64,000 nucleotides of DNA from Lactarius indigo (taxonomy: Eukaryota > Basidiomycota > Agaricomycetes > Russulales > Russulaceae): positions 124,001-188,000 of the forward strand of contig JAFKAC010000093.1 in assembly GCA_025766275.1 (NCBI GenBank), in the 5' to 3' direction. Under the pieces are notes generated by a model that saw only the letters and a list, made by a program, of their open reading frames with translations, made no database searches and was not told where the DNA came from. The translations under genes and the position numbers were made by a program. How positions within the stretch are numbered: position 1 is the first letter of the stretch; every line of letters starts with the position of its first letter. This document shows, piece after piece, positions 51,686-62,199 of this stretch.

Positions 51686-54600
51686 ATGATGGCTGACAAC
51701 GATGAGCAATGTGCTCTCATGCCCGACGGCACCTTGAAGGAACCAGACAAGATTATCTGGTACAACGATCTGGACGATGCCGAGCCTATTTCAGCTCCTG
51801 GACTCGGCGCTCTGAGTCATATTGACTCTGATGCTTCTACACCGGCTGGCCTAAAGGGGAAGGAGCCTGCCCAACGTGTTGGCAGTCATCACATTATCAA
51901 GCCTACCATCAAAGCTCAGCAAGCATCGCTCACTGGATTCTTCTCGAATAGAACCGTCCTCAGTGAGTACACTTCTGCATCGGTACCTCATCCCTTTATT
52001 AACCCTGTCCCTAGTTGATGGCAAGGAATCGGTGCAGAAGTCATCTGCAGACTTAGGCCCTTCTAAACAAGGTTCATACAGCTTATATATGGTACTTAGT
52101 GTGACGCAAGGTAACTTAACCACTACAGTAGGAGGAGCCCAAAAGCGCACTAAGGCTTCTGTTTTGGCGGGTTCAAACAAGCGCACCAAGACCACTGTGG
52201 GCTGTCAGAACACTGAAAGCAGCAGTGAGGAATCTGACAACGATCAGGACTTTGTGATCAATGAAGGAGGCAAAGCTAAGGATAGCGATGGCAGGGATGA
52301 CACTGAAGAGGAGGGTGGGTATAAGCAGATGTGAGAGGATGCTGATCAAGACCGCAGAGTATGTTTGTTTTCTCGAACTCATTTCTGGGTCTATTCTCAC
52401 ATCTTGTTGACATGTCCAGGGCATTCAGCACACCTACAGCCGTACCAATGATCCACGCACAGAAGACATACGCCTTGTATTCTCTGAGCTCACGCGCAAT
52501 ATCGATGGACAAGCAAAGGATGGTCGCACATGCAACATATGCAAGTAAGTAGATTTTATATTGATGTACAGTTCCTTCTTATCAGCGTTTACAGACACTT
52601 AGGGGCATCCGACAGAGATGCGTTCTTCACTTCGAAGAGTGTGTCAACCCTTCGTACTCACATTGCATGGTATGTTGATATGTAGCTTTGACGCTTGTTC
52701 CATTTCCTGCTAATCCTTTCCAGTGCCTGGGACACTCACTGTGACATCTACTTGAAGAAATGTGAAGAGGCTGGTGTTGAACCTCATCCACGCGCAATTG
52801 GCAATGACAAGGGCAACAAAAATACAATGCTCAAGCAGGGTAGCCCTGATGGTTTTATGCAACGCATACCAACGTGGACCAAGCAAGGGTTAATGGAGCA
52901 CATTGTCCAGTTCATTGTCAAAGATGACCAGTCTTTTTTAGTTGTTGAAAAACCTTCGTTCCGTAACATGCTCCAATACCTACACCCTAACATGAAGGAC
53001 TCAGATATACCTCATTGCACCAAGCTTCGGGACAAGATCATGAGCAAGGTTGATGATGTCACTGAGCGTATGTGCAAGTACTACAAAGATGTTGATTCTC
53101 AATTCTCTGCAACATTTGACCTCTGGCAATCAGGGGCCGGTGACCCTTACCTTGCACTCACTGTCCATTATATAGATGCCCCAAAGGAGAAGCCAAATGA
53201 CTGGGAGCTCAAGTCTGACCTCCTTGCCTTTGCTGAACTCAAAGGCAATCACAGTGGCACAAATATCAGTGAAGCTATCCTCAGTATTGCCAAACGCTAT
53301 GGGATACTCAACAAGGTAAGCGATACCCATCTTATTGATTAGCTGGGCTAACAACCAATCAGATAGGATGGTTGACCAGCAATAACGCTTCTTCAAATGA
53401 CAAAGCTGGGCACTACATGCAGCACAGCCTCCATCAGCCTCCTGGACAGTTGTGGGTCGCTTGTCAACATCACATCCGGTAAGTCATTATATACAATGCC
53501 ATCTTCAGCCTTTGATTAGCACTCTCTTTAGGTGTATGGAGCATACCGTCCATCTTGCTGCACATGACTTTATTCAGGCGATCAACCCGACTTCTAGACG
53601 TTCAAAGACAAAAGCAACTACTGGTGAGCCTGAGGTAGATGGTGATGACGACGAAGCATTTGGTAGTGACGACGGTTGGGCTGCTGACTGGGAGGAACTC
53701 GAAAACACGCTGGATGATGAAGAGGTCAACAGCGCAGTTACCTTCCAGCCTGGTGACTTGCTTGGGAAAGCCATAGCGCTGATTACACAGATCTGGCATT
53801 CACCTCAAGCCAAATCATATTTCGAGATGGTTTGCACCGAGGAAGGTGTCAAGCCACTAGAATTGAAGAAATGGGTGTGTACTCGCTGGGGGTCTATGTA
53901 TGACCTCCTTGAATGACTCCTATCAAGCAAATTGGTGAGTCCGGTGTTCATCTTCATGTTGATATTGCTGATTCACTTTTTAGGCCGTAAATAAATTCAT
54001 CCTTGTCGCTGATGACTCTGATAGAGTCCCAAAGCTGAAGAACAAGTTGTACTTCGACTACAGGATCACACATGATGAATGGAAGCTTCTCGAACTCATG
54101 CGGGAGGTCCTTCAGGAACCATGAGAAGCACAAGCGTCATTCTTGTTACAATTTCCTTTGGACTCGTTCTTTCGCATATCATTGTTCCCTTCCCCATATT
54201 ACACGAGCCCTGTACGATTACGCAGACCTTATGATTATACGGTTCCTATCGCGCGCCTTACTTATCGATGTTCCCTTCTGATAAAGTTCGACATGTGCTA
54301 GTTTCCGTCATGATTCCAATCACGTGCGACCCCGCATGATTTCCCTTTATTCCCAGTATGATGTCCTTTGTTCTCTTTATGTCCAATCCCTTGTTCCGAG
54401 ACTGACAATGGCGCCATCTGTTTGTAGTCGCCACACTGGCCATTATCTATTTAAACCTAGTCCTATCTAGCTTGTACGATAGACTAGACTTCTTGTGTAA
54501 TACTACACTCGAACGCCTTCGTGCCCTCATTGTCTCGCGAACCCCCTGCCTTTGCCAGACCTTTGAAGTCTTGGCCTTCCTCTATGATCCAAGTGACCAT

Positions 54601-55650
54601 TGTCCTTGTGATCCTTGTGCAACACCTCGCTGAAGCCAAGCCTAGGAGCTTGCACTACCGTCGTTCGACTGACTTAGTACAGGTCGTACACAACGCCCCT
54701 GTAGTGGCGTTACAATTCTCATCAGAGAAAACACCTACAGTTTGGCGCACAATCCCCACCCTTGAATGCCTGCAAGAGCACTGGGAAATTATGACCGAAA
54801 CTGCCAAGTTTGCACGAGTTAAGCACGTGATCAAGAAAGGGTTAGAAAAGGTCAAAAAATGGTATGGTTCTATCAGTGAGATGGATGCTTATTTTGTATG
54901 TCTTGGTGAGTTTTTTTGGACTTCATTTATTATACAACATGCTGCTCATTGCTCGGAAACTAAACCCAGCCCTCGATCCAACTATCAAATTGGAATATTG
55001 CCAGGCTAACTGGGACAAGGAGCATGTTGCTGCTGGTGCTGAGGCTTTGGAACACATTGTAAGTACTACCCATGTGCATGGTTATCAACTATGTAGTGAC
55101 TTGGAAAAGTTCGACAGCTACTATCAACCACCGCAACTGTTGGCCCCCACAGAGCCCAGGCCCTTGCCAAGAAATGGTGCGTATTGTCATGCTCATACAT
55201 AATTTATGACCGACTTGTGCTGGCCTCGAAGGTTCACCTCAGGCTCCTCAGAAATCAGGTTACGCTGCCTCATGGATGAGAGCAGCCGTTTGGTCCCATC
55301 TGCACACTGAGGCTATCTCACATGATCCCCATAAGGAGCTTAAGGATTACCTGGAGAGCGCGCTTGAGACTAACATCACAGATCCAGTCCGTTGGTGGGG
55401 TTACCACCAGACCCAATACCCCACCCTTGCTCGGATCGCTCATGATTACCTTGTGATTCAGGGATCGTCTGTCCCCTCTGAGTGTGCTTTCTCAAGTGGG
55501 GCTTTGACTGGCACCCTTCGTTGGAACCACCTCCTCCCAGAGTCCTTTGAGGCACTTCAAATTTTGAAGAGTGCTTACAAAAATGGTGTGATTCACGCTA
55601 GCGGCAAAGCCAAGGCACATGAGCCTCATAAATGGGAGTGGAACATGTAG
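51686..55650 (+). pseudogene. hAT transposase, multi-exon, broken by two TGA codons and a solo LTR
   Basis: ATG 51686. Early exons are acidic. A BED-type zinc finger is read across exons near 52520-52760 (RTCNIC, then STLRTHIACAWDTHC). The catalytic RNase H-like region includes FSATFDLWQSGAGDPYLALT and, after introns near 53317-53362 and 53480-53532, CMEHTVHLAAHDFIQAI. TGA at 53914-53916 falls in WGSMYDLLE*LLSSKL and TGA at 54122-54124 in REVLQEP*EAQASF; CGA to TGA would explain at least the first. The solo LTR 54144-54714 splits AQASF from SSEKTPTVWRTIPTLE. The C-terminal dimerisation region is clear at 55380-55580 (DPVRWWGYHQTQYPTLARIA, then SVPSECAFSSG). Non-functional as it stands. Confidence 0.85.
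54144..54714 (+). repeat. Solo LTR in the hAT transposase gene
   Basis: 571 bp from TGTTACAATTT to GGCGTTACA, with duplication ATTCT on both sides (54139-54143 and 54715-54719). Removing it and one duplication rejoins the transposase frame. Only its last bases resemble the Gypsy-1 LTR; the family is otherwise not seen in the window. Confidence 0.88.
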
Positions 55651-56330
55651 GGAAGGGTACAGGGCCGAGGTGCAGGTCAACCTGCCGCCATTACCTGCAG
55701 TAAATGCCTTGAGATTCTTGTGGGTACAGTTACAGAATTGTTGAGGTGTTATGGGTGGCACAAATTTCATCAGTTATCAGTAGATTGATTGAAAACAAAG
55801 AAAAGTTGGATTTGTGGGAACTTAGAGTAAGATGATACAGTTATTACAGTGAACTGGCCACTCCTGCTCCTGCCGTTGTCCAGTCATTGTCGGTGTCGGC
55901 CCAGGGTGGAAAGTGATAGCGAATGATGGTGAATGAAGTGCTGGCTGAGAAGCCTGGAATACAGCAGAAAGTTGGCAAAGTGAACTGTGGCACAGATCCC
56001 AAAAAAAAAAAAAAGACACAAAATTGTGGGAAGGGCTCTCACGGTACCTCTCTGCCAATGCCAACACAAACTCTCCGCCAACGCCCACACAAACTCCAAT
56101 GGACAAAACGCAAACTCAACCTCAGCCGTATAGTCGTAAGTTATGATCACCTACTTCATCCTCCGCGTTACCCTCATCTTCCCCAATTGCAGCCACAAGC
56201 CAGTTGCATTTGCTCACGGTCACCATTTCGGCAACACCTTTTTTTTTTTGAATCAGGATTTCAGCAAGTATGCATGTGTATCACTACCTGTGACTGTCAG
56301 TGGGTACACACCCAGTATCTCTGAATCCTC
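55651..56330 (+). other. hAT interior without a supported gene
   Basis: Follows the transposase stop. Contains an A13-14 run near 56000 and a T10 run near 56241. Open frames on both strands lack domain support. Confidence 0.5.
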
Positions 56331-56490
56331 CTCGCCAGTGCCCATTCTACCTGTCCTGGAGGTGATGTCACCCATACTTGGCGTTTCTGCAAGTGTGGAC
56401 GGGGAGCTGTTTGTGAGTGTTGCAGAGGACAGGAGTGCAAAAGTATTCGATGTTGCCAATTTTGGTGCGTGTGCTTGTCATGCACCTATA
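56331..56490 (+). pseudogene. Fragment resembling a WD40 repeat of a PPWD1-type cyclophilin
   Basis: One frame reads ILGVSASVDGELFVSVAEDR followed by SAKVFDVANF, which fits the blade in which WD40-cyclophilin (PPWD1/CYP71-like) proteins have a Ser-Asp-Gly and a KVFDVVNF signature. The similarity ends abruptly on both sides, no start or isomerase domain follows, and it lies inside the hAT element. I interpret it as a captured host exon. Assignment is from memory of the family and needs a search. Confidence 0.4.
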
Positions 56491-57239
56491 CATGTTCTCT
56501 CAACTCCCACACTGGACCCACGTTACTAGCCACACTAGGCATTTTCTTTGGCATCGTCGTGCTCACCGTGACGTCGTCTTCTTGTTGTCATAGAGCGTGC
56601 AATAGACTCTGAACCCCCCACCTTCTCACTCTCATCAGCACTGCCTGCATCCAATCCCCCACAAGTTGTCAACAGCCCCTTTTGGGCCCCTTTATCTCTT
56701 CCCTACTTGGACATCTCCCACCCTCTACGTGACGCCAACTCACCACCAGCTGCAGACATCATCCAGTTTCAAGACCACCGCCATCCGCCTGCTAGAGTGC
56801 TTCTTGCAAGACACCCCACACCCACCTGCTAGCACAAGAGCTGGCTCCGCATCGCCCATCTCATCGAGGAGAGTGAACCACACAAGGCTGCCACTCTCGC
56901 TGATGCTATCATTTTTGCAGTTGGCACTGAACACACTGATAAACTTGGTGGGTCCAATGCTCTGTTCCAATCAACCATGATGCTGTTATGGCAGATTGTA
57001 TTTTTGGAGTCCGCATGCATGCTTGTGCAGGGTTTTCTCTTCCCCACGGACCATGGGCCCAGAGTTCACACCTACACCTATCCTGTGACACACCAGCTCC
57101 CTCTCCTCTGCTCACAACACTAGGAAATGGCCGACACCCCCCCCCCTGCAGTACTCCTTTCCACAAAATCACCATCACCGTGTCTCCAACATGTACATAC
57201 TTTTACTCCACCCCAGTGCCATGGCTGAGCGCTCCTCAC

Positions 57240-57510
57240 CCTCCACAGCTACCAAGTCCACTTCTGCCTGCTACATGCCCGGAGAAGGAAGAAACGCACG
57301 CGCCTGTGTGCTTCTTCCTCCTCCAAGCACCCCCTTCCTTCAGCCCTGCAGCCAACGCACGACTTCCCACTGGCACACCGCCTCAACTTCCACTTCCCAA
57401 ACTGTGACATTGCTGGCGCAGTACTTGCCAAGGTAGGCACCGCGCCATTCAGCTTCGTGTCAATCAACGATGCCATCGGTGATCTACCGTGCTTCGACTG
57501 GTGTGTGTCC
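57240..57510 (+). pseudogene. Fragment of a C5-cytosine DNA methyltransferase
   Basis: One open frame reads YQVHFCLLHARRRKKRTRL, then KHPLPSALQPTHDFPLAHRL, then TAPFSFVSINDAIGDLP and CFDW. This corresponds to the part of Dnmt1-like methyltransferases with the QARxYGVPQ-RRR block, the PLPxFPxPTHxF block and the VTxxDAIxDLPxFDW block. The middle of the first block is damaged (VPQ missing). There is no catalytic PC motif or complete domain, so it is a captured, inactive piece. Frames at 57580-57930 (RAEHMLALRCDQMKKHIGFE and IAQILLANPRQFYELAN) may belong to the same or another captured gene but are unassigned. Confidence 0.5.
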
Positions 57511-58668
57511 ACTGTCCTATCTCCTCCAACCCCACGTTGGCTGATTGGCATCACAGGAAAAATCTGAGCTTGAGCCGCCTGTCCACACAGAAGCGTGCAG
57601 AGGCACGTGAGCGTGCGGAGCATATGCTGGCGCTGAGGTGTGACCAGATGAAGAAGCATATCGGCTTCGAGGGGTTCATCTCAGGCGCAGGGCTGCGCTA
57701 CCACCATACGCCGTGCACATCATTCCATGTGTTACTTTTCTGGAACAGGGGGTGCAGAGCTGCATTCGAAGCTTTTTTCTTTCATTGATTTTGGCTCGCA
57801 TGGCAATGTTTTCCTTGCAGTTTGTGGTACCAGGCAAGAGCCATCCATGGAAGAGATCGCCCAGATCTTGCTAGCGAACCCACGGCAATTCTATGAGCTT
57901 GCAAATGGCTGTGAAAAGTGGGTGTAGATTATTTTTTTCTCGAAACGTTGTCCAAGATGACCTTTTTAATTAGCCACCTTTTTGAGCTTCGCAACCTTGC
58001 GGTGAATAAGTGGCTCCTTGGAAAGTCAACGGTCATTCGCATGAAGTGGTCAAACATACTTCTTGGATCATGGCGTGTAAAGAGGAGCGGTGCTAGGTCC
58101 TCTAATGAGGGCGATGAAGACCACCATGCGCCGCGCACATTATTCCATGTGTCATGCAGCACAACTGCATGAAGAACAGTCAATCACCACATCTGTACCC
58201 ACTGCACCATCACGCATGGCAGCCATCACGACATCTGCGATGACCCACACAACACACCTGCCACGCTGTCACATGCAGCAGCCATCACGACACCTGTGAC
58301 GATCCACGTGACCTGCCCACCACACCGTTGTGCATGGCAGCCCTCACGACGTCAGATGATCCACACAACACTGGGGGACATGTGCCTGCTCCTGCAGCAG
58401 ACACCCAAGGCCATCAAGAAGTTCATCAGGCGGGTAGTTCATTCACAGTACTACTAGTAGTGTAGCCTAGTTAGAACTTTGGGTCAACATAATAATAAAA
58501 TTTTGGCATAAGTTGTTCAAGCGTTCGAACGTGAACCGAACGCACATGAACGCATTCACAAAGTTCAGGTCCAGTTCAGGTTCAGGTCCAAAATTTCGGA
58601 CAGAGTTCAGGTTCAGGTTCAGTGCTGGGGGGGCCTGAACCGGACTGAACTGAACTTTGGCAACACTA
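57511..58668 (+). other. hAT 3' region and right end
   Basis: Unassigned coding-like pieces to about 58170, then GC-balanced sequence with repeated CATCACGAC/CACACAAC words (58180-58380). The subterminal GTTCAGGTTCAGGTTC cluster (58555-58625) and the inverted end CAACACTA at 58661-58668 follow. Confidence 0.5.
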
Positions 58669-58676
58669 AATTCGCT

Positions 58677-59719
58677 TGTAATGACTCATCTCAGAGTTGT
58701 GTGAAACCGTACCTGCCATTTTCCAGCCTCATGACCTGGCAAGTCAAGGTCTAACCGCATGGCCATCTGGCAGCTTCGACCTTGGAGTTGGCAACTACAT
58801 GTGCGGCTCGTTCTTTCGAGTTCGAGTCGACGACGCGCTGGACGGCGGACGAGCTATTAGCCGTCATTAGCATACAGGAGAACGATCATCCGCCATCGTC
58901 CGGCTCAATGGCGACAGATGCACTGCAAAGATTCAGCTTTGACGAGTACGTACCTACAGAACTTTTGTGGTTCCATAACGGCGCCTGCCATGGGCAAGGC
59001 CGGGCCGCTAGGCACGCACATGACCGTAACGTTCGCTGTCCCGCTTTACTGCCAGTGCCCCGCGCGGACCTTCCTTGGAGAGTCTCGCGAGCTCAAGTCC
59101 GATGCCATTGTTCTATACCATGACTCCGTTTCCTGTCTCGAAGGTAGACCTATCCTCGCCGTCGACTTCGACATCGGCCGTACGTGCACCACCCCTTCCT
59201 GACGCGGCGAATGCGGCTAGGCAACGGGTCGGAGGCAGCTGGAAAGTCCCGCCGACGGTCTCGCGGCTCGCATCGCCGATCTCGAGCTCCGCTTCTCCGC
59301 TTAAGCAAGCAATCGTGCGACAGTTCCCTCTCCCAGCCTCCCATCATTATTGTCTTCTAATGAGCTCGTCCTCGTTGGCAACCGTCATCTCACTCATGAC
59401 ATGTACATGTTTACCGTCGCATCAACTCCGTCTTTTCTGCCAACGCCAATCTGCTTTCGCTGGTATCCCCTCGTTCTCATATACTTTGCCTCGGCCCTTT
59501 CTCTTACTTTCTTTCTGTCCCCTCCCCTACGCACATCTATTGGTTTATCTTCTTCCTTAGATCTGGACTGCCGTTGGTCTTCGCTAGTGGCGCGACGTCC
59601 ATTGGCCCGCCCTTCTTGACTGCTCGCTCCCACGGAACCTTCGCTCTCTACTTTATGTTCATAGTATTCCCTAGCCGCTTAAATAATAGAACAAAGACTC
59701 GTATGAGAAATTTGGACGA
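58677..59719 (+). other. Host-like sequence, gene uncertain
   Basis: Begins right of the hAT duplication. A possible plus-strand gene starts at ATG 58908 (MATDALQRFSFDEY). An intron at about 58950-59020 would join the frame carrying TVTFAVPLYCQCPARTFLGE and SRELKSDAIVLYHDSVS. Composition looks coding but no family is recognised and the 3' end is unclear. From about 59200 to 59719 I see nothing convincing. Confidence 0.3.
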
Positions 59720-60112
59720 ATGTATCCGACGTTAAGCTCCAAGTAGCACCGAGACTATATGTGCTTGGGGGGACAATGGCCGTCGTGAAATTGCACACCC
59801 TCTGACCCTAGCCGACTTGGGGTCGGGGCCAGGTCGACCTTTACACTAGCTTTATCACCGTCGCGATGGTGGAGAAACAAAGACGCGACCTCCGTCCTCG
59901 CGTAGTATGATGCCAAATTAAATGGGGTTGCGTGGGTTTGGTCTTGGGTATTCACATCCGCGTCATACTCCAGTAATGGTTGTACAATATCGCATCGGGA
60001 GGACGGGCATTGTGACACTAAGTGTAATAGGGTCTGACCCGGGCGTCCTTTGCGCCATCATTTGCACCAGTGTTAAGCAGTACCAGTACCATTTCGACCT
60101 TCCCAAAGTATG
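59720..60112 (-). pseudogene. Degenerate duplicate of the ankyrin gene 3' end
   Basis: The minus strand reads an ankyrin-like stretch (LLEYDADVNTQDQTHATPFN, then LASYYARTEVASLFLHH) followed by noncoding sequence. Both parts match the last repeat and the 3' flank of the gene at 60780 (about 60680-61090); both end with CCAAGCACATA near the 3' boundary. It is a truncated tandem duplicate with no start of its own. Confidence 0.65.
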
Positions 60113-60779
60113 ATGCCGAGTTTGTCTCACCGTCATTTTCACATGCTCACTACATATCATGCCTTCTTTTTCCCTGCCTCGGCCTGGTTGCATGTCAGAG
60201 CGAACATTTGCAGTGTCGTCCTCGCCCTCTTTCCCACGAACTGTTTGATCTCTTCCTCGCCTACCCGATCTTACGCTCTTCCACCTCATTGATCTTCACC
60301 CTGTATCATTTCGAACAGTTCGAACTCCTACCGTTGAAATTTTCATTTATTTTTTCGACTTACACCGTCTCCGATTACTTGTTTGAATTTGATCTGTGTT
60401 CTGCCCCTACCTATACTTGCTTTATCCTTCACTTTATTTTTTTTAAATCTTCACTGCGGTTTATTGTATGCGTAAAGACAAAGGGAAACAAAAATAACGC
60501 GAAACTGAATTTGCGAGAGATTTGGAGAAGTGCGGATGAGAGCTATAATAAGAGTCGGGCCGACTGGACCGGAAGGGTATTAAAATCTTTTTTTCTTTTG
60601 GAAAGCATTGAAATTCCGAACCAAGACGCTACAGTGCAACGGTAAGGGAGGTAGCCTTACAGTAGAGGCAGCCAACTTTTGCTTACACGAATTCCTGATA
60701 CAGTCGATACTATGTGCTTGGCGGACATTTCCCAGGCTATTCGTGAAGATGCACACCCTCTAGCCTAGCTGACGCAGAG
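60113..60779 (+). other. Spacer between ankyrin gene and its duplicate
   Basis: AT-rich, T-runs, no supported gene. Its left margin is where similarity to the ankyrin repeats stops. The right 100 bp is the ankyrin 3' flank. Confidence 0.5.
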
Positions 60780-62189
60780 TCAGCCCTGGTTGACATTCGC
60801 GTTGGCTTTATCCTTTGAGTCATAGTAGAGTAACAAAGATACGATCTCCGTCCTCCCGTAATATGACGCCAAATCTAACGGAGTTGCCTGGTTTTTGTCT
60901 TGCGCATTCACGTCCGCGCCTTGCTCCAGTAATAGCTGTGCGACACCAGCACCGTCTTCTTGGGAGTTACATACACCTCGTGAAGCCATGTGCAGTGGGG
61001 TCTGGTACATAGCGTTCTTCGCGTTGGCATTTGCACCACGTTCGAGCAGCACCCGCGCCATTTCGACTCTCCCGCAATATGACGCTAAATGTAGTGGCGT
61101 TGTATTGTGCTTGTCTTGTGCGTTCGCATCCGTACCGTGCTCCAGTAACAACTGTGCGATACCGACACCATCATGCCCAAATTTATGTTGGCCTTCGACC
61201 GCTAGATGCATCGGGGTCCGGCCCAAGTTGTCCTCCGGGTTGGGGATTGCACCACAGCCGAGCAGTACCTGCGCGATTTCGACATTCCCACAAAAGGACG
61301 CCAGATGTAGTGGAGTCGTGTTGTCCTTGTCTTGTGCGTTGACATCTGCACCGCGCTCCAGTAGTAGGTCCGTAATCTGGATGCCATTAACGTGGTTTCC
61401 CTCAGCCGCTAGATGAAGTGGGGTCCGGCCCAGCTTGCGCTTCGAGTTGGCAGTTGCGCCACAGTCGAGCAGTACCCGCGAGATTTCGACGTTCCCAAAA
61501 TAAGATGCTAAATGTAGTGGCGTTGTATCTCCCTTGTCCTGTGCATTTACATCTGCACCGCGCTCCAGTAATAGTTCTGCAATGCGGGCGCCATTAAACC
61601 CGGAGTCATATATCCCCTCAGCCACGAGATGCAGCAGGGTCCGGCCCGGGTTAACCTCCGAGTTGGCCGCTGCACCATGGTTGAGTAGCAGCTGTACCAT
61701 TTTAACCCTCCCCAGGTAGCACGCCGCATGTAATGGGGTGATATTGTCCTTGTCTTGTGCGTTGACATCTGCGCCATGCTCCAGTAATAGTTTTGCAATG
61801 CGGACACCATTTTTCTCCGTGTAAAATCTGCTTCCGGCCACGAGGTGCAACGGAGTCCGGCCCAGGTCTCCCTCCAAGTTGGCAGTCGCACCATGATTGA
61901 GAAGTACCTGCACCACGTCGCCCCTTCCGTTGTAGGATGCCACATGTAGTGGGGCTGTGTTGTCCTTGGCTTGTGCGTTGACATCCGCGCCGTGTTCTAG
62001 TAATAGTCGTGCAATATGGGCGCCAGGGTAATACTCGCTTCCGGCCACAAGGTGCAATGGGGTCCAGCACAGGTTGTTCTCCGAGTTGACAGTTGTGCCA
62101 TGGTCGAGTAAGATCCGTACAGTTTCGACCCAACCATACAAAGATGCCAAGTGCAATGGAGTCAGGTGGTTATTATTTTGTACATTCAC
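60780..62189 (-). CDS. Ankyrin-repeat region, C-terminal part of the NLR-like gene (after a frameshift)
   Basis: About 470 codons made of roughly twelve ankyrin repeats with the consensus LLLEHGADVNAQDKDNTTPLH and HLAS(Y/F)xGxVE in alternating 33- and 39-residue spacing, ending at a stop near 60780. The frame is open above its first listed codon (QERNALGVNVQNN), and the frame of the preceding ORF (62200 onwards) runs in at a one-base offset. The two are therefore one gene split by a single-base indel near 62200, or a very short intron I could not define. Ankyrin arrays of NLR-like fungal proteins act as ligand sensors. Confidence 0.8.
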   Translation of the reverse strand: MNVQNNNHLTPLHLASLYGWVETVRILLDHGTTVNSENNLCWTPLHLVAGSEYYPGAHIARLLLEHGADVNAQAKDNTAPLHVASYNGRGDVVQVLLNHGATANLEGDLGRTPLHLVAGSRFYTEKNGVRIAKLLLEHGADVNAQDKDNITPLHAACYLGRVKMVQLLLNHGAAANSEVNPGRTLLHLVAEGIYDSGFNGARIAELLLERGADVNAQDKGDTTPLHLASYFGNVEISRVLLDCGATANSKRKLGRTPLHLAAEGNHVNGIQITDLLLERGADVNAQDKDNTTPLHLASFCGNVEIAQVLLGCGAIPNPEDNLGRTPMHLAVEGQHKFGHDGVGIAQLLLEHGTDANAQDKHNTTPLHLASYCGRVEMARVLLERGANANAKNAMYQTPLHMASRGVCNSQEDGAGVAQLLLEQGADVNAQDKNQATPLDLASYYGRTEIVSLLLYYDSKDKANANVNQG

Positions 62190-62199
62190 GCCTAGTGCA

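Larger units (their letters stand above)
49638..58668 (+). mobile_element. hAT DNA transposon with solo LTR insertions and captured gene fragments
   Basis: 9,031 bp between 8-bp duplications AATTCACT (49630-49637) and AATTCGCT (58669-58676; one CpG-type difference). Ends are inverted: TAGTGTTGCC(G/A)AAGT on the left and its complement on the right. Both subterminal parts are rich in GTTCAGGTTC/GAACCTGAAC-like hexamers (49660-49760 and 58520-58650). It encodes a hAT transposase in many exons, now broken, and carries solo LTRs at 50264-50710 and 54144-54714. Confidence 0.88.

Noticed and set aside
60070..60645. 191-codon plus-strand frame
   Set aside because: Composition is Phe/Ser/Leu-rich from T-rich noncoding DNA, and it overlaps the antisense ankyrin remnant.
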